Shown here one piece after another: positions 35,820 to 45,248 of a DNA stretch of 64,000 nucleotides. Location: contig NZ_QXFJ01000008.1 in NCBI RefSeq assembly GCF_003584165.1, forward strand, positions 62,001 to 126,000, given 5' to 3'. The DNA is from Flagellimonas aequoris. Its GTDB lineage: Bacteria; Bacteroidota; Bacteroidia; Flavobacteriales; Flavobacteriaceae. The position numbers were made by a program, and so were the translations under genes. Below the pieces are notes generated by a model. It was not told where the DNA came from. It did no database searches and saw only the letters and a program-made list of their open reading frames with translations. Within the stretch, counting starts at the first letter, position 1; each line of letters opens with the position of its first letter.

Positions 35820-37064
35820 TTATAAAAATTGGGAAATATGATCCAGAATGCGATCGGCTGCCCCAACATTGGCGTTGATGTAGGAGGAATTGATTGTGCC
35901 TTTTTCTTTGGCGATTGCGGGATTTTCAACAAACAACCGCATCAGTTCATTGAACGCTGTTTGATCGGATATGGAAACAATACCTCCTCTGGCCACCAAG
36001 TCTTCCGCTTCCTTAAAGCCATGGTATTGTGGACCGATGATGATGGGGATTCCAAAAACGGCGGGTTCCATGGTATTGTGTAACCCTGTGGCAAAGCCCC
36101 CCCCAACATAAGCGAAATCCGCATAGCTATACACTTTGGTCAAGATGCCAATGGTGTCGATAATAAGCACATCAAAATCTTTTAGATTTTTATCTTCCAT
36201 ATCGGAATAACACACCACTTTTTTTTGAAGGGTGCTGGTGATTTTTTCTACATGGGCAGGCTTGATTTCGTGTGGTGCAATGACAAATTTGATAGGTTCC
36301 TGGACCGAATTGATGTAATCAATCAAAATTTTCTCATCTTCGGGCCAAGTGCTTCCGGCCACCAAACAAAATTGCCCGTTCTTGAAGCGCTCCATGAACT
36401 CTAATCGGTTGTCCCTTTTCAAAATTTCGGAAACACGATCCAGTCGGGTATCACCGCCAACGGTAATATTTTCAAAACCGATGGATTGCAAGAGGATTTT
36501 GGAGTTCTCGTCTTGGACAAAAAAGTGGGAAAAGGTCTTTAGGCTGTTTCGCATAAACCCGCCGTAAAATTTGAAATATACTTGCCTTTTGGAAAAGATG
36601 GCCGAGACAAGAAAAGTGGGAATGCCTCTCTTTTTTAACTGGTGAAGATAGTTGGGCCAAATCTCATATTTCACAAAAATAACAAGTTCTGGTTTCACCA
36701 AGTCAAGGAATCGTGTGGTATTGGACATGGTATCCATGGGGAGATAGGCCACTACATCCGCAATAGGAGTGTTCTTTTTCACCTCGTATCCCGAAGGAGA
36801 GAAAAAGGTAAGTACAATTTGATGATTTGGGTGTTGGGAGCGCAGGCGTTCCAGTATCGGGAGGCCTTGTTCAAATTCACCGAGTGAGGCCACGTGCATC
36901 CAAACAGTTTTGGTGTTTGGGAAAAGTTTTCCCTCGAGAAGGGAAAATGTCTCCTTCCTTCCGGACACGAACAATTTTATCTTGGGTTGGAACAATGCGA
37001 GCACATGAAGCCCGGTCCAGGCAAGATTGACCAAAATGTTGTACAAAAAACGCAAAGGCATCAA
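35820..37064 (-). CDS. waaA: 3-deoxy-D-manno-octulosonic acid (KDO) transferase
   Basis: The 414-aa membrane-anchored glycosyltransferase adds KDO to lipid A precursor. It has an N-terminal anchor (about residues 4-25), MHVASLGEFEQG with the catalytic acid, and the C-terminal YVGGGFATGLHNTMEPA nucleotide-sugar signature of WaaA. Two adjacent ATGs compete as start. It implies a Gram-negative outer membrane with LPS. It is divergent from the DegT aminotransferase gene. Confidence 0.94.
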   Translation of the reverse strand: MMPLRFLYNILVNLAWTGLHVLALFQPKIKLFVSGRKETFSLLEGKLFPNTKTVWMHVASLGEFEQGLPILERLRSQHPNHQIVLTFFSPSGYEVKKNTPIADVVAYLPMDTMSNTTRFLDLVKPELVIFVKYEIWPNYLHQLKKRGIPTFLVSAIFSKRQVYFKFYGGFMRNSLKTFSHFFVQDENSKILLQSIGFENITVGGDTRLDRVSEILKRDNRLEFMERFKNGQFCLVAGSTWPEDEKILIDYINSVQEPIKFVIAPHEIKPAHVEKITSTLQKKVVCYSDMEDKNLKDFDVLIIDTIGILTKVYSYADFAYVGGGFATGLHNTMEPAVFGIPIIIGPQYHGFKEAEDLVARGGIVSISDQTAFNELMRLFVENPAIAKEKGTINSSYINANVGAADRILDHISQFL

Positions 37065-37143
37065 TTTTTGCTAAAATACATTCTTTCCACAAGAGGCCAT
37101 TATGGTATCTTAATTTCTTAATTTTGCCGCATAATCAATTCCG

Positions 37144-38298
37144 ATGAAAAAAATACAGATGGTTGACCTCAATGGTCAATATGAAGGCATAAAAAAAGAG
37201 GTGAACGATTCCATAGCTGAGATTTTGGAAACCTCGGCATTCATCAATGGCCCTTATGTGCATGCATTCCAAAAGGAGCTGCAAGATTATTTGGGGGTAA
37301 AACATGTGATTCCCTGTGCCAATGGCACGGATGCTTTGCAAATCTGTATGATGGGATTGGGGCTTCAGCCTGGTGATGAGGTCATTACGGCCGATTTTAC
37401 CTTTGCCGCCACGGTTGAAGTAATTGCCCTACTGAACCTGACCCCTGTTTTGGTGGACGTGGAACCCGATACCTTCAATATAGACGTTGCTGCGATTGAA
37501 AGAGCTATTACCCCAAAAACCAAAGCCATTGTTCCCGTACACTTGTTCGGGCAATGTGCCAATATGGATGCCATCATGGAATTGGCCAAAAAGCACGATC
37601 TTTTTGTCATCGAGGACAATGCACAGGCCATCGGGGCAACGTATACTTCCAAAAATGGCGAAAAACAAAAGGCGGGTACCATTGGTCATGTCGCTTCTAC
37701 CTCTTTCTTTCCATCAAAAAATTTAGGTTGTTACGGAGACGGGGGTGCTATTTTTACCAATGATGATGATTTGGCCCACACCATCCGTGGTATTGTGAAC
37801 CATGGGATGTATGAACGGTATTATCATGATGTGGTAGGGGTAAACTCTCGATTGGATTCCATTCAGGCAGCAGTGCTCAAGGCTAAACTTCCCAAATTGG
37901 ATGGATACAATAAACAACGTTGGCAATCTGCCGCTAAATATACAAAGGCCTTCCAAGGGCAAGAACACATAGTGACGCCCAAGATTTCATGCGCCTGTGG
38001 TATTCAGCCTAGCACCTGCGATTGCCATGTTTTCCATCAATATACCTTAAAGATTTTGAACGGAAAAAGGGATGCCCTGGTAAAACATTTAAATGAAAAC
38101 AACGTTCCTTGTGGGGTGTACTATCCTGTTCCCCTACATAAGCAAAAAGCCTATGCGGATAGTAGGTACAATGAAGCGGATTTTCCGGTGACCAACCAAT
38201 TGGTCAAGGAAGTGATTTCATTGCCCATGCATACCGAGTTGGATGATGAGCAGATAGCTTTCATCACTAAATTGGTCATCGACTTTGTAAAACAATAA
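37144..38298 (+). CDS. DegT/DnrJ/EryC1-family sugar aminotransferase
   Basis: The 384-aa PLP enzyme moves an amino group to a nucleotide-bound keto-sugar. The Schiff-base lysine is K192 in FFPSKNLGCYGDGG, and the family start MVDLNGQYEGIKKEV is present. A Cys-rich insert C283-x-C285-x6-C292-x-C294-H295 precedes the conserved FHQYT, where many homologues have no cysteine. A -7 box TAATTTTG lies at 37119-37126. galE follows 1 nt after the stop, pointing to surface glycan synthesis. Confidence 0.92.
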   Translation: MKKIQMVDLNGQYEGIKKEVNDSIAEILETSAFINGPYVHAFQKELQDYLGVKHVIPCANGTDALQICMMGLGLQPGDEVITADFTFAATVEVIALLNLTPVLVDVEPDTFNIDVAAIERAITPKTKAIVPVHLFGQCANMDAIMELAKKHDLFVIEDNAQAIGATYTSKNGEKQKAGTIGHVASTSFFPSKNLGCYGDGGAIFTNDDDLAHTIRGIVNHGMYERYYHDVVGVNSRLDSIQAAVLKAKLPKLDGYNKQRWQSAAKYTKAFQGQEHIVTPKISCACGIQPSTCDCHVFHQYTLKILNGKRDALVKHLNENNVPCGVYYPVPLHKQKAYADSRYNEADFPVTNQLVKEVISLPMHTELDDEQIAFITKLVIDFVKQ

Positions 38299-38299
38299 A

Positions 38300-39313
38300 A
38301 TGAAAATACTAGTAACGGGAGGCCTTGGTTTCATAGGCTCGCACACAGTTGTTGAATTACTGAACGAAGGTTTTGATGTTGTGGTGGTAGACAACCTTTC
38401 CAACTCCTCCATTGATGTTTTGGACGGTATTGAGGCCATTACGGGCAAGAGACCCATTTTCGAGGAATTTGACCTTCGGGATAAATTGAAGGTCCAAGAA
38501 TTTTTTGGAAAGTATGATATAGGGGGCGTGATCCATTTTGCTGCTTCCAAAGCTGTGGGCGAAAGTGTGGAAAAACCGCTTTTGTACTATGAGAACAACT
38601 TGGGAGTCTTGGTCTATATCCTTCAAGAATTGGAGAAAAAAGGTGAAGGAAACTTCATCTTCAGTTCTTCATGTACAGTATACGGACAGGCAGATGTAAT
38701 GCCCATTACCGAGGATGCTCCTGTGAAACCGGCAGAATCACCCTATGGCAACACCAAACAGATAGGGGAAGAGATTATTCGGGATACCTGCAGGGTGAAC
38801 CCTGATTTAAAGGCCATCGCGCTCCGATATTTTAACCCATTCGGTGCACATCCATCAATTAACATTGGTGAATTGCCACTTGGAATCCCTCAAAATTTGA
38901 TTCCATTCATTACCCAAACAGGTATAGGCCTTAGGGAGCGACTTTCTGTTTTTGGTGATGATTATCCAACGGAAGATGGTACCTGTATCCGCGATTATAT
39001 TTATGTGGTGGACCTCGCAAAGGCCCATGTGAAAGCATTGCAGCGTTTGTTGGATGGTAAAAATGCATCCAACTACGAAGTGTTCAACTTGGGAACGGGC
39101 AAAGGAAGCTCCGTTTTGGAAGTAATCCGAAGTTTTGAAAAAGTATCGGGACAAAAACTCAATTACAAGGTTGTGGACAGAAGACCTGGTGATGTGATTC
39201 AGGCGTATGCCGATACTACTAAAGCCAACCAAGTTTTGGGTTGGAAGGCTAAAGCCACTTTGGATGAAGCTATGAAAACTGCCTGGGACTGGGAAAAGAA
39301 AGTCAGAAGTTGA
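38300..39313 (+). CDS. galE: UDP-glucose 4-epimerase
   Basis: The 337-aa extended short-chain dehydrogenase has the NAD loop GGLGFIGSHT and the catalytic YGNTK in SPYGNTKQ with SSSCTVYG before it. RDYIYVVDLAKAH and the C-terminal GDVIQAYAD are typical GalE features. It interconverts UDP-glucose and UDP-galactose for glycan synthesis. It starts 1 nt after the DegT aminotransferase stop and ends before a good terminator. Confidence 0.95.
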   Translation: MKILVTGGLGFIGSHTVVELLNEGFDVVVVDNLSNSSIDVLDGIEAITGKRPIFEEFDLRDKLKVQEFFGKYDIGGVIHFAASKAVGESVEKPLLYYENNLGVLVYILQELEKKGEGNFIFSSSCTVYGQADVMPITEDAPVKPAESPYGNTKQIGEEIIRDTCRVNPDLKAIALRYFNPFGAHPSINIGELPLGIPQNLIPFITQTGIGLRERLSVFGDDYPTEDGTCIRDYIYVVDLAKAHVKALQRLLDGKNASNYEVFNLGTGKGSSVLEVIRSFEKVSGQKLNYKVVDRRPGDVIQAYADTTKANQVLGWKAKATLDEAMKTAWDWEKKVRS

Positions 39314-39334
39314 AACAAATAACTTAAACAAAAG

Positions 39335-39362
39335 AAAGCCCGTCTGTAGACGGGCTTTTTTA
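39335..39362 (+). terminator. Terminator after galE
   Basis: A 10-bp stem AAAGCCCGTC / GACGGGCTTT with a TGTA loop is followed by T residues, 21 nt after the galE stop. Confidence 0.9.
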
Positions 39363-39438
39363 TGTCGTTCGCCCAACTATTTTATGCAAATTTTAAAGGC
39401 AATGCGTACATTCGGGAAAACTTAAATAACCCCCGACC

Positions 39439-40716
39439 GTGAAAAAACTGATTACCCTTTCCATTTCTCTTTTTACAACCGTATTATTTGCCCAAGAAAC
39501 CTATCTGCAATGTGGGAATATCGTTGATGTACAAACTGGAAAAATATTGACGGAAAAAACCATTGTGATTTCTGGTAATTCCATAAAATCCATTGAAAAT
39601 GGATACAAATCCGGAGGTTCAAAAGATTTGGTGGTCGATTTGAAAAACAAAACCGTAATGCCAGGATTTATAGATATGCACGTTCATATTGAATCCGAAT
39701 CCAATCCAGGTGCCTATATTCAAAAATTCACTTTGAATGAAGCCGATGTGGCTTTCAATTCAACCATTTATGCCAAAAAAACATTGATGGCAGGGTTTAC
39801 TACCGTTCGTGACCTTGGTGGAAGCGGAGTGAATATTTCGCTTAGGAATGCCATTAACAAAGGCACTATTGTGGGACCTAGGATTTTTACGGCCGGAAAG
39901 GCCATCGGTACTACCGGTGGACATGCTGATCCAACTAATGGTATGAAGAAAGAATTAATGGGAGATCCTGGTCCAAAAGAAGGAGTGGTCAATTCGGTTG
40001 ATGATGCCAGAAAAGCGGTGAGACAACGTTATAAAGACGGTGCCGATGTCATCAAGATTACGGCCACTGGCGGTGTTTTGAGTGTTGCAAAAAGCGGTCA
40101 GAATCCACAGTTTACGTTGGAAGAAATAAAAGGAATAACCGAAACGGCCAAAGATTATAATTTTTTGACCGCGGCCCATGCCCATGGCGATGAAGGAATC
40201 AAAAGGGCCATTTTGGGAGGGATAAACACCATAGAACACGGTACTTTGATGAGTGAAGAGACCATGGATATGATGGTGGAGCACCATACGTATTTGGTGC
40301 CAACCATTACCGCGGGAAAAGAAGCCGCCGAAAATGGCAACAAACCTGGGTATTACCCGGAAGTGGTTGCCAAAAAAGCAAGGGAAATCGGGCCCAAGAT
40401 ACAAGCCATGTTTGCCAAGGCCTATAAAAAAGGGGTGCCGATCGCTTTCGGAACCGATGCAGGAGTATACCCACACGGTGAAAATGCAAGGGAGTTTGTG
40501 TATATGGTCGAGGCAGGGATGCCGGTCATGGAAGCCATCAAATCTGCAACCATCACCAATGCTACTTTGTTGGGAATGGGGGATAACCTTGGTCAATTGA
40601 AGGAAGGCTTTTTGGCAGATATCATAGCTGTTGAAGGAAATCCGAAGGACGATGTGAGTACCCTGAAGAATGTGTCCTTTGTAATGAAGGAAGGCCAAAT
40701 TTTCAAAGGGGAGTAA
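39439..40716 (+). CDS. Secreted amidohydrolase (Xaa-Pro dipeptidase/imidazolonepropionase-like)
   Basis: The 425-aa protein has a signal peptide (about residues 1-18, cut likely at LFAQ-ET). The amidohydrolase metal site starts with MHVHIESES after PGFID; ITATGGV and AHAHGDEG follow, and the late Asp is in FGTDAGVYPHG. This subgroup includes Xaa-Pro dipeptidases and other secreted metal-dependent amidases, so the substrate cannot be read. The start is a GTG. Confidence 0.9.
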   Translation: MKKLITLSISLFTTVLFAQETYLQCGNIVDVQTGKILTEKTIVISGNSIKSIENGYKSGGSKDLVVDLKNKTVMPGFIDMHVHIESESNPGAYIQKFTLNEADVAFNSTIYAKKTLMAGFTTVRDLGGSGVNISLRNAINKGTIVGPRIFTAGKAIGTTGGHADPTNGMKKELMGDPGPKEGVVNSVDDARKAVRQRYKDGADVIKITATGGVLSVAKSGQNPQFTLEEIKGITETAKDYNFLTAAHAHGDEGIKRAILGGINTIEHGTLMSEETMDMMVEHHTYLVPTITAGKEAAENGNKPGYYPEVVAKKAREIGPKIQAMFAKAYKKGVPIAFGTDAGVYPHGENAREFVYMVEAGMPVMEAIKSATITNATLLGMGDNLGQLKEGFLADIIAVEGNPKDDVSTLKNVSFVMKEGQIFKGE

Positions 40717-40749
40717 ATCCCAAACGTCCCTTTTGGACGTAAATACAAT

Positions 40750-41106
40750 ATGCTATCCAATTACAATACTAGTTTGGAGTTGCTCGAGGTGGTCCAGCGG
40801 GAACAATTGTACAAAAAGTTGTTGCTCCAGCTTAAAAAGGATTTTGACCTTGCCAATGTACCTATCCAGATTTCCATGGATGTAACGCCAACTGAACTGA
40901 AGAGCCTCCTGCACGAAAAAATCTATTTTCTTATAGTGGAAAAGTTTTCCGAATATCTCAACCTATTGTATGTGGTGGATATTTCAGAAAATGAAGTAAA
41001 AAAGATTGCCCCTTCCGACGCAGTGGATGTTGCCGCTGAAGTAGCCTTTTTGTTGTTGAAACGGGAATGGCAAAAAGTTTGGTACAAGGCCAAATACAGC
41101 AGCTGA
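40750..41106 (+). CDS. Conserved-looking protein of unknown function
   Basis: The 118-aa cytosolic protein is mostly helical and charged, with no signal peptide, cysteines or known motif that I can identify. It lies 33 nt after the amidohydrolase and ends 10 nt before the convergent acyltransferase gene. Frame and length look real, but the function is unknown. Confidence 0.6.
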   Translation: MLSNYNTSLELLEVVQREQLYKKLLLQLKKDFDLANVPIQISMDVTPTELKSLLHEKIYFLIVEKFSEYLNLLYVVDISENEVKKIAPSDAVDVAAEVAFLLLKREWQKVWYKAKYSS

Positions 41107-41116
41107 TGCTGATCTT

Positions 41117-42217
41117 TTACACTTTTACATAGATACCCTTCTTGTCCATAAAGTACCCCACTGCCCAGCAGGTGAGCATGATCCAGAGGGCAAACAACAG
41201 GGATCCCATATAGCCTCCTGACCATGATATGAACACATTTTCGGCGATCCATAGGTAAAGCGAGGAACCATTCACATCAATGGAAAATAGGGTGATCACG
41301 AACAATTCCGATAACAGATAGATGAAGAGGGTGTTTTTGCCGAACACTTCAAAAAAGTAGCTCCATCCCTTGGTTTTTTTCATGTCCAGGAAATAGATCA
41401 GGGTGGCAATGGCAACCAAATCTATCCCACAGGTGAGCAACACAAAGGAACTGGTCCATAATTTTTTATTGATAGGTAATAAGAGGTCCCAGGCCAAACC
41501 GGCAAAGACCAGTGCAAAACCTACCATCATCAATTTGGCGATGGTTTCAAAGTTCTGACCGTTCTTTTGGATGTACTTCCCGGCCAAGAAACCGATAATC
41601 ACGTTCACAATAGCAGGGAGCGTGCTCAAGAGTCCCTCGGGGTCAAAAGCCATTCCTTCGCCGTGGTACATATGTTTGGGGCCGATGAGCCATTCATCCA
41701 ATTTCAATACGGCGTTCCCGGTAAGGGTCAGGTCGCCAAAACCGATGAGGATGAGATGGTAGGCCACCAGAAAGATAAGGCTCAGCCATATGGCAGTCTT
41801 CGACTTGACAAAATGGAGTATGATCGAGGCAAACATGTAACACAGGGCAATGCGCTGCAACACACCAAAAATTCGGGTTTCCGCAAAGGGTTTCAGATGT
41901 CCATCGTCAAAAAACGGGAACCAATACATTAAAAATCCCAACAAGAAAATAATGGCGGTACGTTTGAATACCTTTTTGAAAACGGCACCACTACCCATGC
42001 TCTCGTATTTTTTCATGCTAAAGCTCATGGAGTTTCCCACTACAAATAGAAAGGTGGGGAATACAAGGTCGGTCAGGGTAAAACCATTCCAACTGGCATG
42101 GTTGAGAGGAGCAAAAGTGGTGGCTCCATTTCCGGGTGAGTTGACCACGATCATCAAGGCGACGTCCAAACCCCTGAAAACATCAAGGGAAAGATATCGA
42201 TTTTTAAGTTCGGACAT
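41117..42217 (-). CDS. NagX/HGSNAT-like acyltransferase family membrane protein
   Basis: The 366-aa protein has about 10 helices and starts with YLSLDVFRGLDVALMIVVN, the hallmark of the DUF5009/NagX group related to heparan-alpha-glucosaminide N-acetyltransferase. Then comes the helix region with FPTFLFVVGNSMSFSM. Members are often found with N-acetylglucosamine genes. Acetyl transfer across the membrane is proposed for the family, but this copy has no such neighbours. Confidence 0.86.
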   Translation of the reverse strand: MSELKNRYLSLDVFRGLDVALMIVVNSPGNGATTFAPLNHASWNGFTLTDLVFPTFLFVVGNSMSFSMKKYESMGSGAVFKKVFKRTAIIFLLGFLMYWFPFFDDGHLKPFAETRIFGVLQRIALCYMFASIILHFVKSKTAIWLSLIFLVAYHLILIGFGDLTLTGNAVLKLDEWLIGPKHMYHGEGMAFDPEGLLSTLPAIVNVIIGFLAGKYIQKNGQNFETIAKLMMVGFALVFAGLAWDLLLPINKKLWTSSFVLLTCGIDLVAIATLIYFLDMKKTKGWSYFFEVFGKNTLFIYLLSELFVITLFSIDVNGSSLYLWIAENVFISWSGGYMGSLLFALWIMLTCWAVGYFMDKKGIYVKV

Positions 42218-42360
42218 GTTAGGTTGGTTTTTTGGTGGAAACCAAGTTATGTTTTTTTTAGTTTATGAGGCGGATTTGAGTTAAAAATTTCATTATTCTG
42301 GCTTTCCCGTTAGTTCTGTAACAGAGTTGTAATTTTTGGGTAATATTTGGTTAAAAGCCA

Positions 42361-42390
42361 TTTGTATGAATGGTAAAACCCGTATTTTTG
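42361..42390 (+). promoter_or_regulatory. Promoter of sucAB
   Basis: A -33 TTTG (42361-42364) is followed by 18 nt and a perfect -7 box TATTTTTG (42383-42390). The ATG is 37 nt downstream. No FNR-type palindrome is present. Confidence 0.78.
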
Positions 42391-42427
42391 ACAAAATTTT
42401 CCATAAAGTTTTGGAGAAATAGAAAGA

Positions 42428-45226
42428 ATGGACAAATATTCATTTTTAAATGCTGCGCACACATCGTTTTTTGCGGAGCTGTACGATAAATACCTAACGA
42501 ACCCAGATAGTATTGAGCCCAGTTGGAGGGCTTTTTTTCAAGGATTTGATTTCGGTCTCGAAAGCTCCTTGGACGATTTGGGGATCGAATCCGAGAAGAC
42601 CGGGATGGTCGTGCTTACCAATGGCAAGCAGGTGGAAATGCCCGAAACCCTTCAAAAGGAGTTTCAGGTCATCCGCCTTATTGACGGTTACCGCACCCGG
42701 GGACACCTTTTTACCAAGACCAATCCGGTAAGGGAGCGTAGAAAATATGAGCCCACCTTGGAGATGGCCAATTTTGGCCTTACCCAAGAGGATATGAACA
42801 CGGTGTTCGATGCTGGAAAGATTTTGGGCATCGGTCCTTCAACCTTGAAGGAGATCATCACCCACTTGGAGAGCATTTATTGCAATTCCATAGGTGTGGA
42901 GTACATGTACATCCGCACCCCGGAACGTATCCAATGGATCCAAGATTGGTTGAATGTGAACGACAACCATCCCAATTTTACCGCGGATGAGAAAAAGAAC
43001 ATCCTCCGAAAATTGAATGAGGCCGTTTCCTTTGAAAGCTTTTTGCATACCAAATATGTGGGGCAAAAACGCTTTTCGTTGGAAGGGAACGAAACCTTGA
43101 TCCCGGCCTTGGATGTGATTATTGAAAAAGCGGCCGATCAAGGGGTGAAGCAGTTTGTGATGGGTATGGCCCACCGCGGACGTTTGAACGTGTTGACCAA
43201 CATCTTTGGAAAGTCGCCAAAAGATATTTTTAGCGAGTTCGATGGTAAGGATTACGAAGAAACCATCTTTGATGGGGACGTAAAATACCACTTGGGTTGG
43301 ACCTCCATGCGGGAGACCGATTCCGGGAAAATGGTCAACATGAACATTGCACCCAACCCTTCCCACTTAGAAACCGTGAATTCGGTTGTGGAAGGTATTG
43401 CTCGAGCAAAACAAGACCATGACCATATTGATAATGTCTCTGAAGTACTTCCTATTTTGGTACACGGGGATGCCGCATTTGCGGGTCAGGGTGTGGTCTA
43501 TGAAGTCATACAAATGGCCCGTTTGGACGGTTACCATACCGGTGGAACCATTCATATAGTGGTGAACAACCAGATCGGGTTTACCACCAACTATTTGGAT
43601 GCACGTTCCTCTACCTATTGTACCGATGTGGGGAAAGTGACCTTGTCGCCCGTACTTCACGTGAATGCCGATGATGCAGAGGCCGTGGTTCATGCAGCCA
43701 CCTTTGCGTTGGAGTATAGGATGAGGTACCAACGTGATGTGTTCCTTGATCTTTTGGGATACCGAAAATATGGTCACAACGAAGGGGATGAACCTAAATT
43801 CACCCAGCCGTTGTTGTACAAGGCCATCTCCAAGCATGATAATCCAAGGGATATCTATGCACAAAAGTTATTGGCCGAAGGCATTATCGACAAGGATTAT
43901 GTAAGTCGATTGGAAGAGGATTACAAAACGAGCTTGGAAGAAGATCTTTTGGATTCCCGTAAAATAGAAAAGACCAGGATTACTCCATTTATGCAAGATG
44001 AGTGGGAAGGATTTCAGCAAGTGACCGAAGAGGTAATGCTTTCTCCTATGGATACCACTTACGATCTTAAGAAATTGGATGAGATTGCCAAGAGCATCAC
44101 CGCACTTCCCGAAGGGAAAAAATTCTTGAGAAAATTGGAACGTTTGGTCGAGGCCCGTCATGCCATGTATTTTGAGGACAACAACCTCGATTGGGCCATG
44201 GGGGAACTATTGGCCTATGGATCGTTGATCGAAGAAGGGTACGATGTGCGCATGTCAGGTCAGGATGTGGAAAGGGGAACCTTCTCCCACCGCCATGCTG
44301 TGATCAAGACCGAAATGCACGAAGAGGAAATTACCTTATTGAACGAATTGGGTTCCAATCAAAATGGTAAGTTCCATATCTACAATTCCCTACTTTCCGA
44401 ATATGCCGTTATGGGCTTTGATTATGGATACGCCATGGCCAGCCCCAAGACGTTGACCATTTGGGAAGCCCAGTTTGGAGATTTTAGTAATGGTGCCCAG
44501 ATCATCATCGACCAATACCTATCAGCCGCGGAGGATAAATGGAAATTGCAGAACGGATTGGTGTTATTGTTGCCACATGGTTATGAAGGTCAGGGAGCGG
44601 AGCACTCTTCGGCACGTATGGAAAGATATTTGCAACTTTGTGCCAAGGACAACATGTTTGTAGCCGATGTAACCACGCCGGCCAACCTGTTCCACTTGTT
44701 CCGTAGACAAATGAAGGCTGGGTTCAGGAAACCATTGGTAGTCTTCACGCCTAAAAGTCTCTTGAGGCATCCCAAGGTGGTATCCACCAAAGAGGAAATG
44801 GCCAACGGAAGCTTCCAAATGGTCATTGATGATGCGGAAGCCAAGGTGTCCAAAGTAAAAACGTTGGTGTTCTGTACCGGTAAGTTCTATTATGATCTTT
44901 TGGATAAAAAAGAAGAATTGAACAGAGATGACGTAGCCTTGGTAAGGGTGGAACAATTGTTCCCGTTGCCGGCGGACGAAATGAGGGACATCATCAAAAA
45001 ATACAAGAATGCGGACGACATCGTTTGGGCACAGGAAGAACCAAGGAACATGGGCGCTTGGGGCCATATGTTGATGCATTTGGATGAAGCCAAGCAATTC
45101 AGGGTGGCATCCCGAAGATTTTACGGAGCTCCTGCCGCAGGTAGCGCGGTGCGTTCCAAAAGACGACATGCCCAGGTGTTGGAGTATGTTTTCGACAAGA
45201 GTAAGGACAATATGTTAATTCGATAA
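42428..45226 (+). CDS. sucA: 2-oxoglutarate dehydrogenase E1 component
   Basis: The 932-aa thiamine-diphosphate enzyme of the TCA cycle decarboxylates 2-oxoglutarate and loads the E2 lipoyl group. It has the short N-terminal recognition segment of E1o (residues 1-35), MGMAHRGRLNVL, the ThDP site HGDAAFAGQGVVYE, and C-terminal RVEQLFPLP. sucB follows after 22 nt in the same operon. Length is normal for E1o. Confidence 0.97.
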   Translation: MDKYSFLNAAHTSFFAELYDKYLTNPDSIEPSWRAFFQGFDFGLESSLDDLGIESEKTGMVVLTNGKQVEMPETLQKEFQVIRLIDGYRTRGHLFTKTNPVRERRKYEPTLEMANFGLTQEDMNTVFDAGKILGIGPSTLKEIITHLESIYCNSIGVEYMYIRTPERIQWIQDWLNVNDNHPNFTADEKKNILRKLNEAVSFESFLHTKYVGQKRFSLEGNETLIPALDVIIEKAADQGVKQFVMGMAHRGRLNVLTNIFGKSPKDIFSEFDGKDYEETIFDGDVKYHLGWTSMRETDSGKMVNMNIAPNPSHLETVNSVVEGIARAKQDHDHIDNVSEVLPILVHGDAAFAGQGVVYEVIQMARLDGYHTGGTIHIVVNNQIGFTTNYLDARSSTYCTDVGKVTLSPVLHVNADDAEAVVHAATFALEYRMRYQRDVFLDLLGYRKYGHNEGDEPKFTQPLLYKAISKHDNPRDIYAQKLLAEGIIDKDYVSRLEEDYKTSLEEDLLDSRKIEKTRITPFMQDEWEGFQQVTEEVMLSPMDTTYDLKKLDEIAKSITALPEGKKFLRKLERLVEARHAMYFEDNNLDWAMGELLAYGSLIEEGYDVRMSGQDVERGTFSHRHAVIKTEMHEEEITLLNELGSNQNGKFHIYNSLLSEYAVMGFDYGYAMASPKTLTIWEAQFGDFSNGAQIIIDQYLSAAEDKWKLQNGLVLLLPHGYEGQGAEHSSARMERYLQLCAKDNMFVADVTTPANLFHLFRRQMKAGFRKPLVVFTPKSLLRHPKVVSTKEEMANGSFQMVIDDAEAKVSKVKTLVFCTGKFYYDLLDKKEELNRDDVALVRVEQLFPLPADEMRDIIKKYKNADDIVWAQEEPRNMGAWGHMLMHLDEAKQFRVASRRFYGAPAAGSAVRSKRRHAQVLEYVFDKSKDNMLIR

Positions 45227-45248
45227 TACAAGTATAAACTATAATAGC

